Shown here: positions 35,845 through 44,333 of the stretch, one piece after another
Position numbering within the stretch: position 1 is the stretch's first letter
How the letters are laid out: each line of letters opens with the position of its first letter
Assembly: GCA_003538975.1 (NCBI GenBank)
Contig: DPQQ01000005.1
Coordinates: 4,939-68,938, forward strand
Direction of reading: 5' to 3'
Origin: Clostridiales bacterium
GTDB taxonomy: Bacteria > Bacillota > Clostridia > Christensenellales > Borkfalkiaceae
Length of the DNA: 64,000 bases
Made by a program: the position numbers and the translations under genes
Notes under the pieces: generated by a model
The model's database searches: none
What the model was told of the DNA's origin: nothing
What the model saw: only the letters and a program-made list of their open reading frames with translations

Positions 35845-35892
35845 TATAATCGGCATAGCGGATAATTTACGATAAAATCATATCAAACAATT

Positions 35893-35926
35893 AAAAAAAG
35901 TTCCGGCAAAGCCCGGAACTTTTTTG
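35893..35926 (+). terminator. Terminator after the lipoprotein gene
   Basis: AAAAAGTTCCGG (35895-35906) pairs with CCGGAACTTTTTT (35913-35925), giving a long stem and a T tract. Confidence 0.92.
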
Positions 35927-36050
35927 TTGCGATTTTTATTTTAACGTCTTTCATTCGTTTACGGTCTTATCTTTTGACGCCTGTATCGCCGAATTATAGC
36001 CGTACGCCCCGTTTCTGCACGCTTAACGTTATATTCTTTTTTTGCCGCTG

Positions 36051-36079
36051 TTGACACGAAAACAATTTAAGAATATAAT
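36051..36079 (+). promoter_or_regulatory. Consensus promoter close to the MATE start codon
   Basis: Perfect TTGACA (36051-36056), 17 bases, perfect TATAAT (36074-36079). The ATG at 36090 is ten bases after the -10 box, leaving a predicted leader of about three to four bases and no room for a ribosome site. Confidence 0.75.
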
Positions 36080-36089
36080 AAATAACGGT

Positions 36090-37541
36090 ATGAATAAAAA
36101 AATAACTTCGGAAGAACAATTTTATAAAATGACCGAAACGCCGGTCGGCAAACTTATTTTAACGCTCGCCGTACCGACGATTATAAGCGCGATGATTTCA
36201 GTAATTTATAACACCGTCGATACGTTTTTCGTCGCGAAGATAAACAAATCCGCCGCGGCGGGCGTAGGCGTGGTCTTTACGATAATGTCGGTTATCCAGG
36301 CTTTCGGCTACGGAATAGGCATGGGCGCGGGTTCTCTCATCAGTGTGGTTTTAGGTGAAAAAAAGAAGTCCGAAGCCGACAAATACGCCTCTTCGGCGGT
36401 AATAGAAGCCTTCTTTTTCGGAACCGTCGTGGGAACCGTCGGACTCATATTTTCGGAACCGATTCTGAAAGTTTTAGGCTGCTCCGAAACAATGCTCCCT
36501 TATGCCGAAGGCTATGCGCTCTTTATATTTATCGCCGCTCCCATAAACTGCGCGGCTTTCGTCCTTAACAACGCTTTACGCGCGGAAGGCAACACAACGC
36601 TTGCGATGATAGGCATAGGTATCGGCGGCGTTATAAACGTTATTCTCGATCCGATTTTTATATTCACGCTCGATATGGGAACAATGGGCGCTTCGCTCGC
36701 GACGGGCGTCGGGCAGGCGGTGAGTTTTATCGTTCTGCTCGTACCCTATCTTATTAAAAAATCCGTTGTGAACGTTTCGTTCAAAAATATTTCAAAAAAC
36801 ATAAAAACTTACGGTAAAATATTTTCGACGGGTATTCCCACCGTATTCAGACAAGGTTTAGGGGCGGTTTCTTCGGCTCTACTTAATATACAGGCGGTAA
36901 CTTACGGCGACGCAGCGGTAGCCGCGATAACGATTTCAAACAAAATTTATATGTTCGTCCGCAATCTCGTTCTGGGTATAGGTCACGGGTACCAGCCGGT
37001 CGCCGGCTACAACTACGGCGCGGGACGAAACGATCGCGTTAAAAAAGGCTTTTATTTTACGTGCCTTTTGGGAACGGCTGCGTGCGTCGTCTGCGCAGCT
37101 TTGCTCGGATTTTTCGCAGAAGGCGTTATGAAGCTGTTTTCGACCGAACGGGACGTTATCGGAATAGGCAAAGTCGCTCTGATAGCGGGTTGCGCGGTAA
37201 TGCCGTTTCTCGCATTCTCTACATACGCAAACCAGACCTTGCAGTCGCTCGGTTTCAAGTTTTCGGCAACCCTTCTCGCAAGTTGCAGACAGGGCATCTT
37301 CTTTATCCCTGTAATACTTATCATGCCGGGACTCGTCGGAATTTTGGGCATACAGCTCGCCCAGCCGATTTCAGACTTTTTAACCTTCGCGGTGTCTCTC
37401 CCTTATATGATAGTGTTCTTTAAAAAGCGTATGAGCGATAACGCCGACAAAACGGTTAAAACAGATAGCCAACCCGAATTAAACGCGGCTTCTGACGCCG
37501 TGTTTACCGAAGAAAACACTGACGACTCAAACGCCGAATAA
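36090..37541 (+). CDS. MATE-family multidrug/organic cation exporter
   Basis: This protein of about 483 residues has twelve transmembrane helices and MATE features, such as PVGKLILTLAVPTIISAMISVIYN near the start, NNALRAEGNTTLAM and GYQPVAGYNYGAGRNDRVK. I place the start at the ATG at 36090, because the promoter -10 box lies inside the longer frame that opens at 36042. The transporter exports cationic compounds using an ion gradient, perhaps the Na+ gradient set by the V-ATPase. It is the last host gene before the element that begins near 37577. Confidence 0.9.
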   Translation: MNKKITSEEQFYKMTETPVGKLILTLAVPTIISAMISVIYNTVDTFFVAKINKSAAAGVGVVFTIMSVIQAFGYGIGMGAGSLISVVLGEKKKSEADKYASSAVIEAFFFGTVVGTVGLIFSEPILKVLGCSETMLPYAEGYALFIFIAAPINCAAFVLNNALRAEGNTTLAMIGIGIGGVINVILDPIFIFTLDMGTMGASLATGVGQAVSFIVLLVPYLIKKSVVNVSFKNISKNIKTYGKIFSTGIPTVFRQGLGAVSSALLNIQAVTYGDAAVAAITISNKIYMFVRNLVLGIGHGYQPVAGYNYGAGRNDRVKKGFYFTCLLGTAACVVCAALLGFFAEGVMKLFSTERDVIGIGKVALIAGCAVMPFLAFSTYANQTLQSLGFKFSATLLASCRQGIFFIPVILIMPGLVGILGIQLAQPISDFLTFAVSLPYMIVFFKKRMSDNADKTVKTDSQPELNAASDAVFTEENTDDSNAE

Positions 37542-37566
37542 GTCGTTAACTTAAAAATAATCAACT

Positions 37567-37606
37567 AAAAAGGAACGTTTTACGGTGTATTCCATAGGGA
37601 ATTTAC
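37567..37606. other. Putative left attachment site of the integrative element
   Basis: GTTTTACG at 37577-37584 recurs at 56264-56271 and would be the crossover core. Left of it lies AAAAAGGAAC (37567-37576), whose reverse complement sits directly left of the other copy. Right of it GTGTATTCC (37585-37593) and GGAATTTAC (37598-37606) form an imperfect inverted repeat around ATAG, like a recombinase binding site. This fits the inner, element-side arm of an attachment site. Confidence 0.5.
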
Positions 37607-37646
37607 AAAACAATTAAATTTTAATGGGTACACCCAAAGGCGAGTC

Positions 37647-37688
37647 AAAGAATGGCAGGACTTTTATCGAAGTCCTGCCATTCTTTTT
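37647..37688. terminator. Strong terminator hairpin at the end of the defence operon
   Basis: AAAGAATGGCAGGACTT (37647-37663) pairs with AAGTCCTGCCATTCTTT (37670-37686) around a six-base loop, with T-rich sequence after it on the plus strand and A-rich before. The 17-base stem separates the end of the leftward operon from the MATE gene. Confidence 0.9.
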
Positions 37689-37724
37689 GTAATGAAAATA
37701 TATAAGGAATCGAACCGACAATGC

Positions 37725-39251
37725 CTAAATAGCTATTCCCGGAACACCTAATATCTTTATTTTCTCATCACATAATACTTTTACTCGTTTAACGCTATTC
37801 CTAACAAGATTTATTATTGGTTTATAGTAATTAGTTTCTTCAATGGCTTTATGAGCATTAAACATTGTAAGAATCGATTCCAAAATGAATACCAAACACA
37901 TATCCATACCGATAATCACATTGTTTACGTCACCCCAAGCGCCACGATTGGCGTACCACATATATCCATTGGCGTGAGAGAGCATTTGACTTTCTACATA
38001 ATCTAACAGCATACTTCTATCAAAAGATACTTCTGCTTTTGGATCAACGAACTTTGATATAAAATCTTTAACTATGTTTGTGAGATTTTTAGTTTTCCCT
38101 TTTTCATCTACAGTATAGCCACTAATTGTGAGAAAACTTTTTTCAAATGTTTCTTGGTTAACGCCATTGGGATAAAGAACCTTATAAAAGCTATATGCTT
38201 TATCAACTGAAAATTCGCGTCCTAAATTCCGTTTAATTTGTACTCGTTCGTGTTCTTCAAGCAATCTAAAATGTTCTTCGTGAGGAAAGTATTTTATATA
38301 GCATTTATAAAACGACGAGAACATATCTAATGCAATCTTCCATTTAGACTTCACTTGTTCGCATAATCCAAGTAACTTATCTGTACACATCTCACTCATT
38401 AGAAGATTTATGCTCATTAATGTATCCGATGTATAGTTCTTATCAAAGAAACTATTGAATACATTACTTATGTCTATTAGAATTTTACATTCTTGCTGAA
38501 CTAAATTCTCATATCTTCTTGTAATATCCGATGCATATATAGATGCGCTATAAAGATTAAAAGTAAATTGCGAAAGCGGCAATGACTTGTATTCTTCCAT
38601 TATGAGAGACAATATTTCGGGGATAGTTTGCCATACACCTTCATTCATATAGAAATCATTAACCGAAGGATGAATTGCCTGACTGTATAGCCCATAAATC
38701 TTGGCATATTCTTCTCCTAAATTTTCTCCGACTAATTTTCTAAAATTCGTATACGGATCGCATAAGAATGGTTTGTTGGTTCTGATAATGTCATTTATGA
38801 GTTTTTTGCTGTATCTATCAGAGAGTTTCTCTTGGAAGAATTTTACAGCATCATCTTTGTCTTTTTCTAACTTTTCGGGAAATAAAATCTTATCGGCTAT
38901 GTCATCAAACTCTTTATAATAATTGTATTCGATAATATGTACTTGGTGGCGTAGTAATTCAATTTGCAAATCGCTTATCTTGCCTTTTTCATACATGCGT
39001 TTTAACGCTAAACCTTCGAGAAAACAACGTGCCGTAAGGAGCATCCCTGTACTACCAATATGTTGCAAAAGGAAATCTTTTATAAAACATTGCGCTTGCG
39101 ATGTTAAATAAAAGTCCATAATATCTGTAAAAGATTCTAAACCGAATTGCTTATCATCTTCGGAACGTTTCATTAGGGTATGATTGTATGTAAATAACTG
39201 TCCCCAAAACAAATCAAGTTGTTGTATAAAATCTTTTGCGTTAACATCCAT
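37725..39251 (-). CDS. Helical protein of unknown function, last gene of the defence operon
   Basis: This 508-residue protein is mainly alpha-helical and without membrane segments or a recognised catalytic motif. A segment near 90-130 (TARCFLEGLALKRMYEKGK, then DLQIELLRHQVHIIEY) and another near 185-200 (YGLYSQAIHPSVNDFY) resemble DUF5677-type proteins, a helical family of unknown role seen in defence islands. It begins 11 bases after the RhuM gene ends and has no strong ribosome site of its own, which indicates coupling. I do not assign a function; a defence accessory or effector is the contextual guess. Confidence 0.7.
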   Translation of the reverse strand: MDVNAKDFIQQLDLFWGQLFTYNHTLMKRSEDDKQFGLESFTDIMDFYLTSQAQCFIKDFLLQHIGSTGMLLTARCFLEGLALKRMYEKGKISDLQIELLRHQVHIIEYNYYKEFDDIADKILFPEKLEKDKDDAVKFFQEKLSDRYSKKLINDIIRTNKPFLCDPYTNFRKLVGENLGEEYAKIYGLYSQAIHPSVNDFYMNEGVWQTIPEILSLIMEEYKSLPLSQFTFNLYSASIYASDITRRYENLVQQECKILIDISNVFNSFFDKNYTSDTLMSINLLMSEMCTDKLLGLCEQVKSKWKIALDMFSSFYKCYIKYFPHEEHFRLLEEHERVQIKRNLGREFSVDKAYSFYKVLYPNGVNQETFEKSFLTISGYTVDEKGKTKNLTNIVKDFISKFVDPKAEVSFDRSMLLDYVESQMLSHANGYMWYANRGAWGDVNNVIIGMDMCLVFILESILTMFNAHKAIEETNYYKPIINLVRNSVKRVKVLCDEKIKILGVPGIAI

Positions 39252-39262
39252 AAATAGTACAG

Positions 39263-40318
39263 CTAATCCTTTTTATCTTTTTTGATATGTTCTTCGAGTT
39301 CGAGCATATATTTATCGTAATCGGACATAAACAGTTTGTCTTGGATAACGCGGTATTTTTCGAATTCGGTTTCGGCATGAAGCTTGGCTATTTCGGCAGA
39401 TACTTTTCCGGCGTCGGCGAGTAATCCGTACTCAAACATTTGAATAAATGAATTGAGTCTTGTTTCCCAATCTTCCATAGTGAGCGGAATATGGCGTGCC
39501 GCCATACTCTCGGCGAAATCGATATACGCCGTTACCATACGGTTAAGCTGCCCGAGTTCGTGCACAGTCAAATAGTTTTTAGCAACCGTAACATCGGATT
39601 TTTTAATCTTACCGTCGGGTGCATCCGCCCAAGTGGTAAGACCCATGTGTTCGCGGTTGGCGTCGGCGCGTTCTACTATAAGCTCCGCCGCCGTATGCCC
39701 GTGAACAGCGTAATGCATCTTGTTTTGCACAGTGGCATAAAAGCGTTTCGTTTGTGCGCTCGTTACGTCGTAGTCTATCGCGGTTGCATATAAATCGGTG
39801 ATTTTTTGATAAAACTTGCGCTCGCTTGCGCGAATTTCCCGAACGCGCTCGAGCTGTTCGTCGAAATATTTATCGGTAAGATAGGTGCCGCGCTTTAACC
39901 GCTCGTCGTCCATTACCCAACCTTTGATTGTATACTCGGTTGCGATTTGATTTACCCACTTGCGGAATTGTACGGCGCGTTCGGAATTGACTTTGAAGCC
40001 GACGGCGATAATCATTTGCAGATTGTAATGCGCTACTTCACGCTCGATTTGCCGTTCGCCCTCGTTTTGAACTATTCGAAATTTTCGAATAGTTGAACTC
40101 TCGTCTAATTCGCTGTCTGCAAAAATCTTTTTCACGTGGTAGTTTATTGTGTTTGTTTCCACATTGTACAATAGACCCATTGCTTTCTGCGTGAGCCAAA
40201 TATTTTCGTCCTCGTAGCGAACTTCTATATCTTTCGAGCTTTCGCCGACCGACGCAACGTAAGTAAGATATTCCGCAGCCGAACTGCGTATGGAAATTTG
40301 ATTGTTTTTCTTTGTCAT
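39263..40318 (-). CDS. rhuM: RhuM family protein
   Basis: This 351-residue protein matches the Virulence_RhuM family. It shows VRYEDENIWLTQKAMGLLYNVETNTINYHVKK near residue 33, then SSTIRKFRIVQNEGER and REVAHYNLQMIIAVGFKVNSERA. The N-terminal part looks like a winged-helix DNA-binding domain. RhuM genes are frequent passengers of type I restriction loci, though their biochemical role is unsettled. It lies 10 bases downstream of hamB. Length is normal. Confidence 0.9.
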   Translation of the reverse strand: MTKKNNQISIRSSAAEYLTYVASVGESSKDIEVRYEDENIWLTQKAMGLLYNVETNTINYHVKKIFADSELDESSTIRKFRIVQNEGERQIEREVAHYNLQMIIAVGFKVNSERAVQFRKWVNQIATEYTIKGWVMDDERLKRGTYLTDKYFDEQLERVREIRASERKFYQKITDLYATAIDYDVTSAQTKRFYATVQNKMHYAVHGHTAAELIVERADANREHMGLTTWADAPDGKIKKSDVTVAKNYLTVHELGQLNRMVTAYIDFAESMAARHIPLTMEDWETRLNSFIQMFEYGLLADAGKVSAEIAKLHAETEFEKYRVIQDKLFMSDYDKYMLELEEHIKKDKKD

Positions 40319-40328
40319 AAGATTACCT

Positions 40329-42704
40329 CTATATACAATACTTTTTAATGTATTCGATTAGATATTGTTTTTCATAATTATCAAAAAGAAACACACGTCT
40401 CTCAAATATTTTTACAAATTCCTTTCGTTGGGAATCCAATTCAGCTGTATCAAACCTTAAACTGTCAACTTTTTTTACGGTAACTACGGGAATAGCTTTT
40501 TCAACCATATCTATACCAAGTGGTGTAGTAGCACCTATTTCAAAAAATCTGATAATGTTACTCAAATCTATTGGTTTATCTAATTGAATTTTTTTAATAT
40601 CAAATGCTCGTATTATTAAAGATTCAAACAAGCTGATTATTCTCGGTAGTTGATACTCAACCGTATCTTTTACCTCACGAAAAACTTTTCTATACGTATC
40701 ATTGACAAATTTATGCTCGTCGTCCTCTTGCGTTAAATATTTTTTAAATCCATAATCCAATACTCCCTGATAGCTTTTTTGAGCATAATTTATAGAAAAC
40801 CATTTAATGGCATTTATTTGCGTTGGCTTTATTTCGCCTATGTCTGCCCATATTTGCAAAATATTTTCAAAGTAACCGTCATTTAAGAAGTGATATATCG
40901 ATGCTGATTCAATACCGGCAAAATGCTCAATACTATTAAGTAATCTCGAAAGAATACGCTCTTGTTTTTTACGTTCGATTAGACGATTTTGCTCAAATAC
41001 TTCATCGGGTAATAATTGCTTATTGAATCCTAATGTTTGCTTGCGGTTTTTATTGATTATAGTTAAATCGTCATCGTCGATATTTTCTAAATCAATATCG
41101 CCCAAATAAATTTTAGAACTATATGGTTTAAAATCAAGCGATATTCCATCGCTTTGTACTATTTTAAGGCTTTTATCACCTATATAAACAATATTTCCAA
41201 TAAAATGGTGTTGATATCTTCCCGCCCTCCCGTTTATGTTAAGTAATAAAAATTTTTTACTTTCGTCAGTTTTCCCTGAAGGATTATTATAGACAACAAC
41301 GGTTTTCGCATTCGTATTTACGCCCTCAACAATAGTTGAGGTACAAAACAAAGTACTCATTGCGCCGTCATTAAAAAGTTTCATAATTTCTCTTTGAAAA
41401 TATTTTGGAAATTTGCCGTTATGTATACCGATTTGATTATAAAGCGCATAAACTAAATCCCAATTTTCTAATGAGCTTTTTTTGCCTCCGAAATGGAAAT
41501 TATAATTATTTTTCAAATGTTCTATAAACATTTGCAATCTTTCATTAATCGGCTCTTGATCAATAAAGCTATCAGAAAATTCTCTTGCGTGTTGTTCGGT
41601 ATAAGCAGGATATAAACAATAAACAATGGCTTGATTTGATTTAGAGAAGCCAAGCTTATTTGCAGTATAAAGCAAGCGTTCAATAGCTTTATTTGCAGAT
41701 GTACTTTCTTTGTAGTTTTCAAACGGAGAGGAATATTTGAATGTTTTGGCGTGAAAATCAATCTCGTTTTTTAATGTAGGGATAAAAGTTATTTCCTTTG
41801 TCGCAATATTATGTTTTTCAAGCATTTTAATAAAACCGTCTTTCAAACTGTTTAATTCAATAAACGGTCCCGCCAAATAGCAAGAATTGCATTTTTTCAA
41901 AAGGAAATATAATGCCAATCTAAATGCCACAGCTCGATGATCTTGTTCATCTTGCTTATATTCATCATTTCCGAGTTCAATTTTATCGCTTACGTCATCT
42001 TCACTTGACAAGGCAACATCTTCATCGATTTTATATATTTCATCAAAGAAGAAAAAATCCAACTCTATATTCGGTACAATTGCTAACAAGCGCAACACTC
42101 TTTCGGGAGTTAAAACAAAAATATTACGTTCGGTTAATTCCAAATCTTTATAAATAGAATTATATATACTATAACCTAAATTAAGTTTTGTATTAAAATC
42201 GTCTATTTCTTCCGTAACTTCAATCAATAAAGCGACCGTTGGTAGCACGATTACAATATTGTTATAATCTTCGCAGTGCCTAAAAATTATTTCTTTGAGC
42301 AAAAAAGTTTTACCGAAGGAGGTGGGCGCACTTAAAAATAATTTACCGTTTGCGTTCTCGAAAGTATCGAGAACGTCTTTTTGTGCACTATCCAAAATAA
42401 ATCCCGATTCGGTTTTATAAAATTCATCTATAACCGTATCCTTAACGGTAATCAAATCATTATCGGCATTTATACTGCTATTATCAAATTTGTTCAAACG
42501 GTTGTATCCGAAAGTCCTCAATTTTCGACTCGCATTATATAACACAAAATCCAACTGTGGATATTGTGTGCATTCATTCGGATGATTGCTTCGCCACTCG
42601 GACAAATAGCATAATATGTCTTTTAATCTATTTTTGTTGGCATCTGTAAATTCGGATTGATTTATTAGTCGAGTTGCTTCTTTTAATAACTGTTTTATGT
42701 TCAT
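40329..42704 (-). CDS. hamB: Hachiman HamB-like superfamily 2 helicase
   Basis: This 791-residue protein is a DExx helicase related to the Ski2-like group: motif I APTSFGKT at 126-133, motif II as Asp221-Glu222-I-Y-K, a Ski2-like IHNGKFP at 427-433, STIVEGVN at 456-463 and motif VI GRAGR at 492-496. It overlaps the hamA-like gene by four bases (ATGA), the arrangement of the two-gene Hachiman anti-phage system in which HamB scans DNA and activates HamA. The assignment rests on the pairing with hamA; a lone helicase of this type would be ambiguous. Confidence 0.8.
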   Translation of the reverse strand: MNIKQLLKEATRLINQSEFTDANKNRLKDILCYLSEWRSNHPNECTQYPQLDFVLYNASRKLRTFGYNRLNKFDNSSINADNDLITVKDTVIDEFYKTESGFILDSAQKDVLDTFENANGKLFLSAPTSFGKTFLLKEIIFRHCEDYNNIVIVLPTVALLIEVTEEIDDFNTKLNLGYSIYNSIYKDLELTERNIFVLTPERVLRLLAIVPNIELDFFFFDEIYKIDEDVALSSEDDVSDKIELGNDEYKQDEQDHRAVAFRLALYFLLKKCNSCYLAGPFIELNSLKDGFIKMLEKHNIATKEITFIPTLKNEIDFHAKTFKYSSPFENYKESTSANKAIERLLYTANKLGFSKSNQAIVYCLYPAYTEQHAREFSDSFIDQEPINERLQMFIEHLKNNYNFHFGGKKSSLENWDLVYALYNQIGIHNGKFPKYFQREIMKLFNDGAMSTLFCTSTIVEGVNTNAKTVVVYNNPSGKTDESKKFLLLNINGRAGRYQHHFIGNIVYIGDKSLKIVQSDGISLDFKPYSSKIYLGDIDLENIDDDDLTIINKNRKQTLGFNKQLLPDEVFEQNRLIERKKQERILSRLLNSIEHFAGIESASIYHFLNDGYFENILQIWADIGEIKPTQINAIKWFSINYAQKSYQGVLDYGFKKYLTQEDDEHKFVNDTYRKVFREVKDTVEYQLPRIISLFESLIIRAFDIKKIQLDKPIDLSNIIRFFEIGATTPLGIDMVEKAIPVVTVKKVDSLRFDTAELDSQRKEFVKIFERRVFLFDNYEKQYLIEYIKKYCI

Positions 42705-43648
42705 ATTTTGCGCACCTCCAAAAAGAGTTCGCGCACTTTTTTCAGATCGCGCAACGGGTAAACAAGAAGCAATATTTCAACATCAAGATTATCTTTATTC
42801 CCAATCTTGAAATCTTTGAATGCATCATGTATTTTGTTTTTTACGATACTCAATAGTTCTGCATCATCATTATAATTCGATTCATCCGGCATCAATAAAC
42901 ACGGTATTCGAATTTTGATCTGTCCTTGTTTGAAATAATCTATAATGCTATCGATTTTTGATAGCCTATCATTGATATTATCATAAATACGGTCGTTAAT
43001 ATCATCTATAATTTTGCTCAATTCCGAAGATGCGCTGCTGACTGCGCGCATAATGTCGCACAATATCGCCATTGAATCGCCGAAATAATATTTTATCACG
43101 CTTTTATTTATGTCGTCCTTTATCGCAGATAAACAATATTCCCAATAGCCCGTTTTAGCTTGTCCGACCCAAAAATACTTTTGCCCGTCTTCAATGGAAA
43201 AGACCATACCGTCGTAGCCTTTGATTTCGTGTCCTTTTCTCTCGGCCGTTTCTTCTTTGTATGGTATTCTCTCCATATATTTTGCGCGAGAATACAGCAT
43301 TTCAATATTAGGAAAGAATAGTTTGATAAAGCTATCTAACGTTAATTCGCCCAACAATCCGTCGGCTACTTTTTCCGTTTTGGGAACACGATTTTCGTAT
43401 GCAACGCGGGCGGCTTTTCGCAAATCCTCCAATTTGCCTCTATTATATTCTTTTTCTATTTCGTCTTTTTCATAGGCGTAAAACATAACACTATCGAAAA
43501 TGACATCCGTAAAATTTCTTTCGAAATTTTCATCAAATATATGCCTATAAGGGTGTGTAGTAAACACATCCTTGTATGGTTCATATTTCACAATCAGCGG
43601 CGTCAATCTCTCGCCGATAAGTTGTTTGAAGATTTCGACAGCGTTCAT
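42701..43648 (-). CDS. hamA: Hachiman HamA-like nuclease (DUF1837)
   Basis: This 315-residue protein has the DUF1837 pattern: LGELTLDSFIKLFFPN with Glu101, KGYDGM with Asp146, and WVGQAKTG with Gln163 and Lys165. This is a PD-(D/E)xK-type site with Q-x-K in place of E-x-K, as in Cap4/HamA-type effector nucleases. It would degrade DNA when HamB signals infection. The start at 43648 lies 16 bases after the YgjP-like gene, inside the restriction operon, and the two Hachiman genes are fused tightly by a 4-base overlap. Confidence 0.8.
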   Translation of the reverse strand: MNAVEIFKQLIGERLTPLIVKYEPYKDVFTTHPYRHIFDENFERNFTDVIFDSVMFYAYEKDEIEKEYNRGKLEDLRKAARVAYENRVPKTEKVADGLLGELTLDSFIKLFFPNIEMLYSRAKYMERIPYKEETAERKGHEIKGYDGMVFSIEDGQKYFWVGQAKTGYWEYCLSAIKDDINKSVIKYYFGDSMAILCDIMRAVSSASSELSKIIDDINDRIYDNINDRLSKIDSIIDYFKQGQIKIRIPCLLMPDESNYNDDAELLSIVKNKIHDAFKDFKIGNKDNLDVEILLLVYPLRDLKKVRELFLEVRKI

Positions 43649-43664
43649 TTTATATTCCTATTTC

Positions 43665-44333
43665 TCAATAAATATTTACCAACCGACTATTTTGATTTAG
43701 CCACTCTTGAGCCTCTCTATAATCAGGCATAACTGTTTCAACTCTTTTCCAGAATTCACGGCTATGATTTTTATACTGAATATGACTAAGCTCGTGGATT
43801 GCAATATAATCTATAACAAACAACGGGCACATAACGGCACGCCAATTTATATTGATAGTTTGTTTTGCACCACAGCTACCCCAACGAGCTTTTGCATCAG
43901 ACAGATTGATGGAATAATAGGTAGCACCAATTAAATCCGCATAATATTGTACTCGTTTAAAAACGACGTCCGTTGCTTGAGCGTGATACCATCCAATAAG
44001 GATATGTTTCGCTTCGTTTTTTTCCTTCAGAGGGAGAATCAATCTATTACCATCTATTACAACGGATTCCACATCAGCATAATCGAGCATGTATAGGTTG
44101 CCTAAATACATGTGGCTTTCTCCAACCTCAAAAACACTGTCCGGATATTTCTCGAAAAATGTTTTTACTATATGCTGCTTTTCGTCTATCCACCTTTGTT
44201 TCCGAGAAATGGTTTCATATATTACGGCATCACTTGCCTCAAAAGGTGCTTTTACAATCAATTCGGCTTGATTATTAACTACTAACGCAATAGTTTTTCT
44301 TTTACTTCTTATAATCTCTTTAGGCTGTGTCAT
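43665..44333 (-). CDS. YgjP-like metallopeptidase domain protein (DUF45)
   Basis: This 222-residue protein carries KARWGSC at 148-154 and the zinc motif H180-E181-L-S-H184 with His190 (KNHSREFW), the YgjP/DUF45 SprT-like metalloprotease signature. Such genes very often follow hsdR in type I restriction operons, but no proven role in restriction is known. It overlaps the end of hsdR by four bases (ATGA). Full length is normal. Confidence 0.9.
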   Translation of the reverse strand: MTQPKEIIRSKRKTIALVVNNQAELIVKAPFEASDAVIYETISRKQRWIDEKQHIVKTFFEKYPDSVFEVGESHMYLGNLYMLDYADVESVVIDGNRLILPLKEKNEAKHILIGWYHAQATDVVFKRVQYYADLIGATYYSINLSDAKARWGSCGAKQTININWRAVMCPLFVIDYIAIHELSHIQYKNHSREFWKRVETVMPDYREAQEWLNQNSRLVNIY

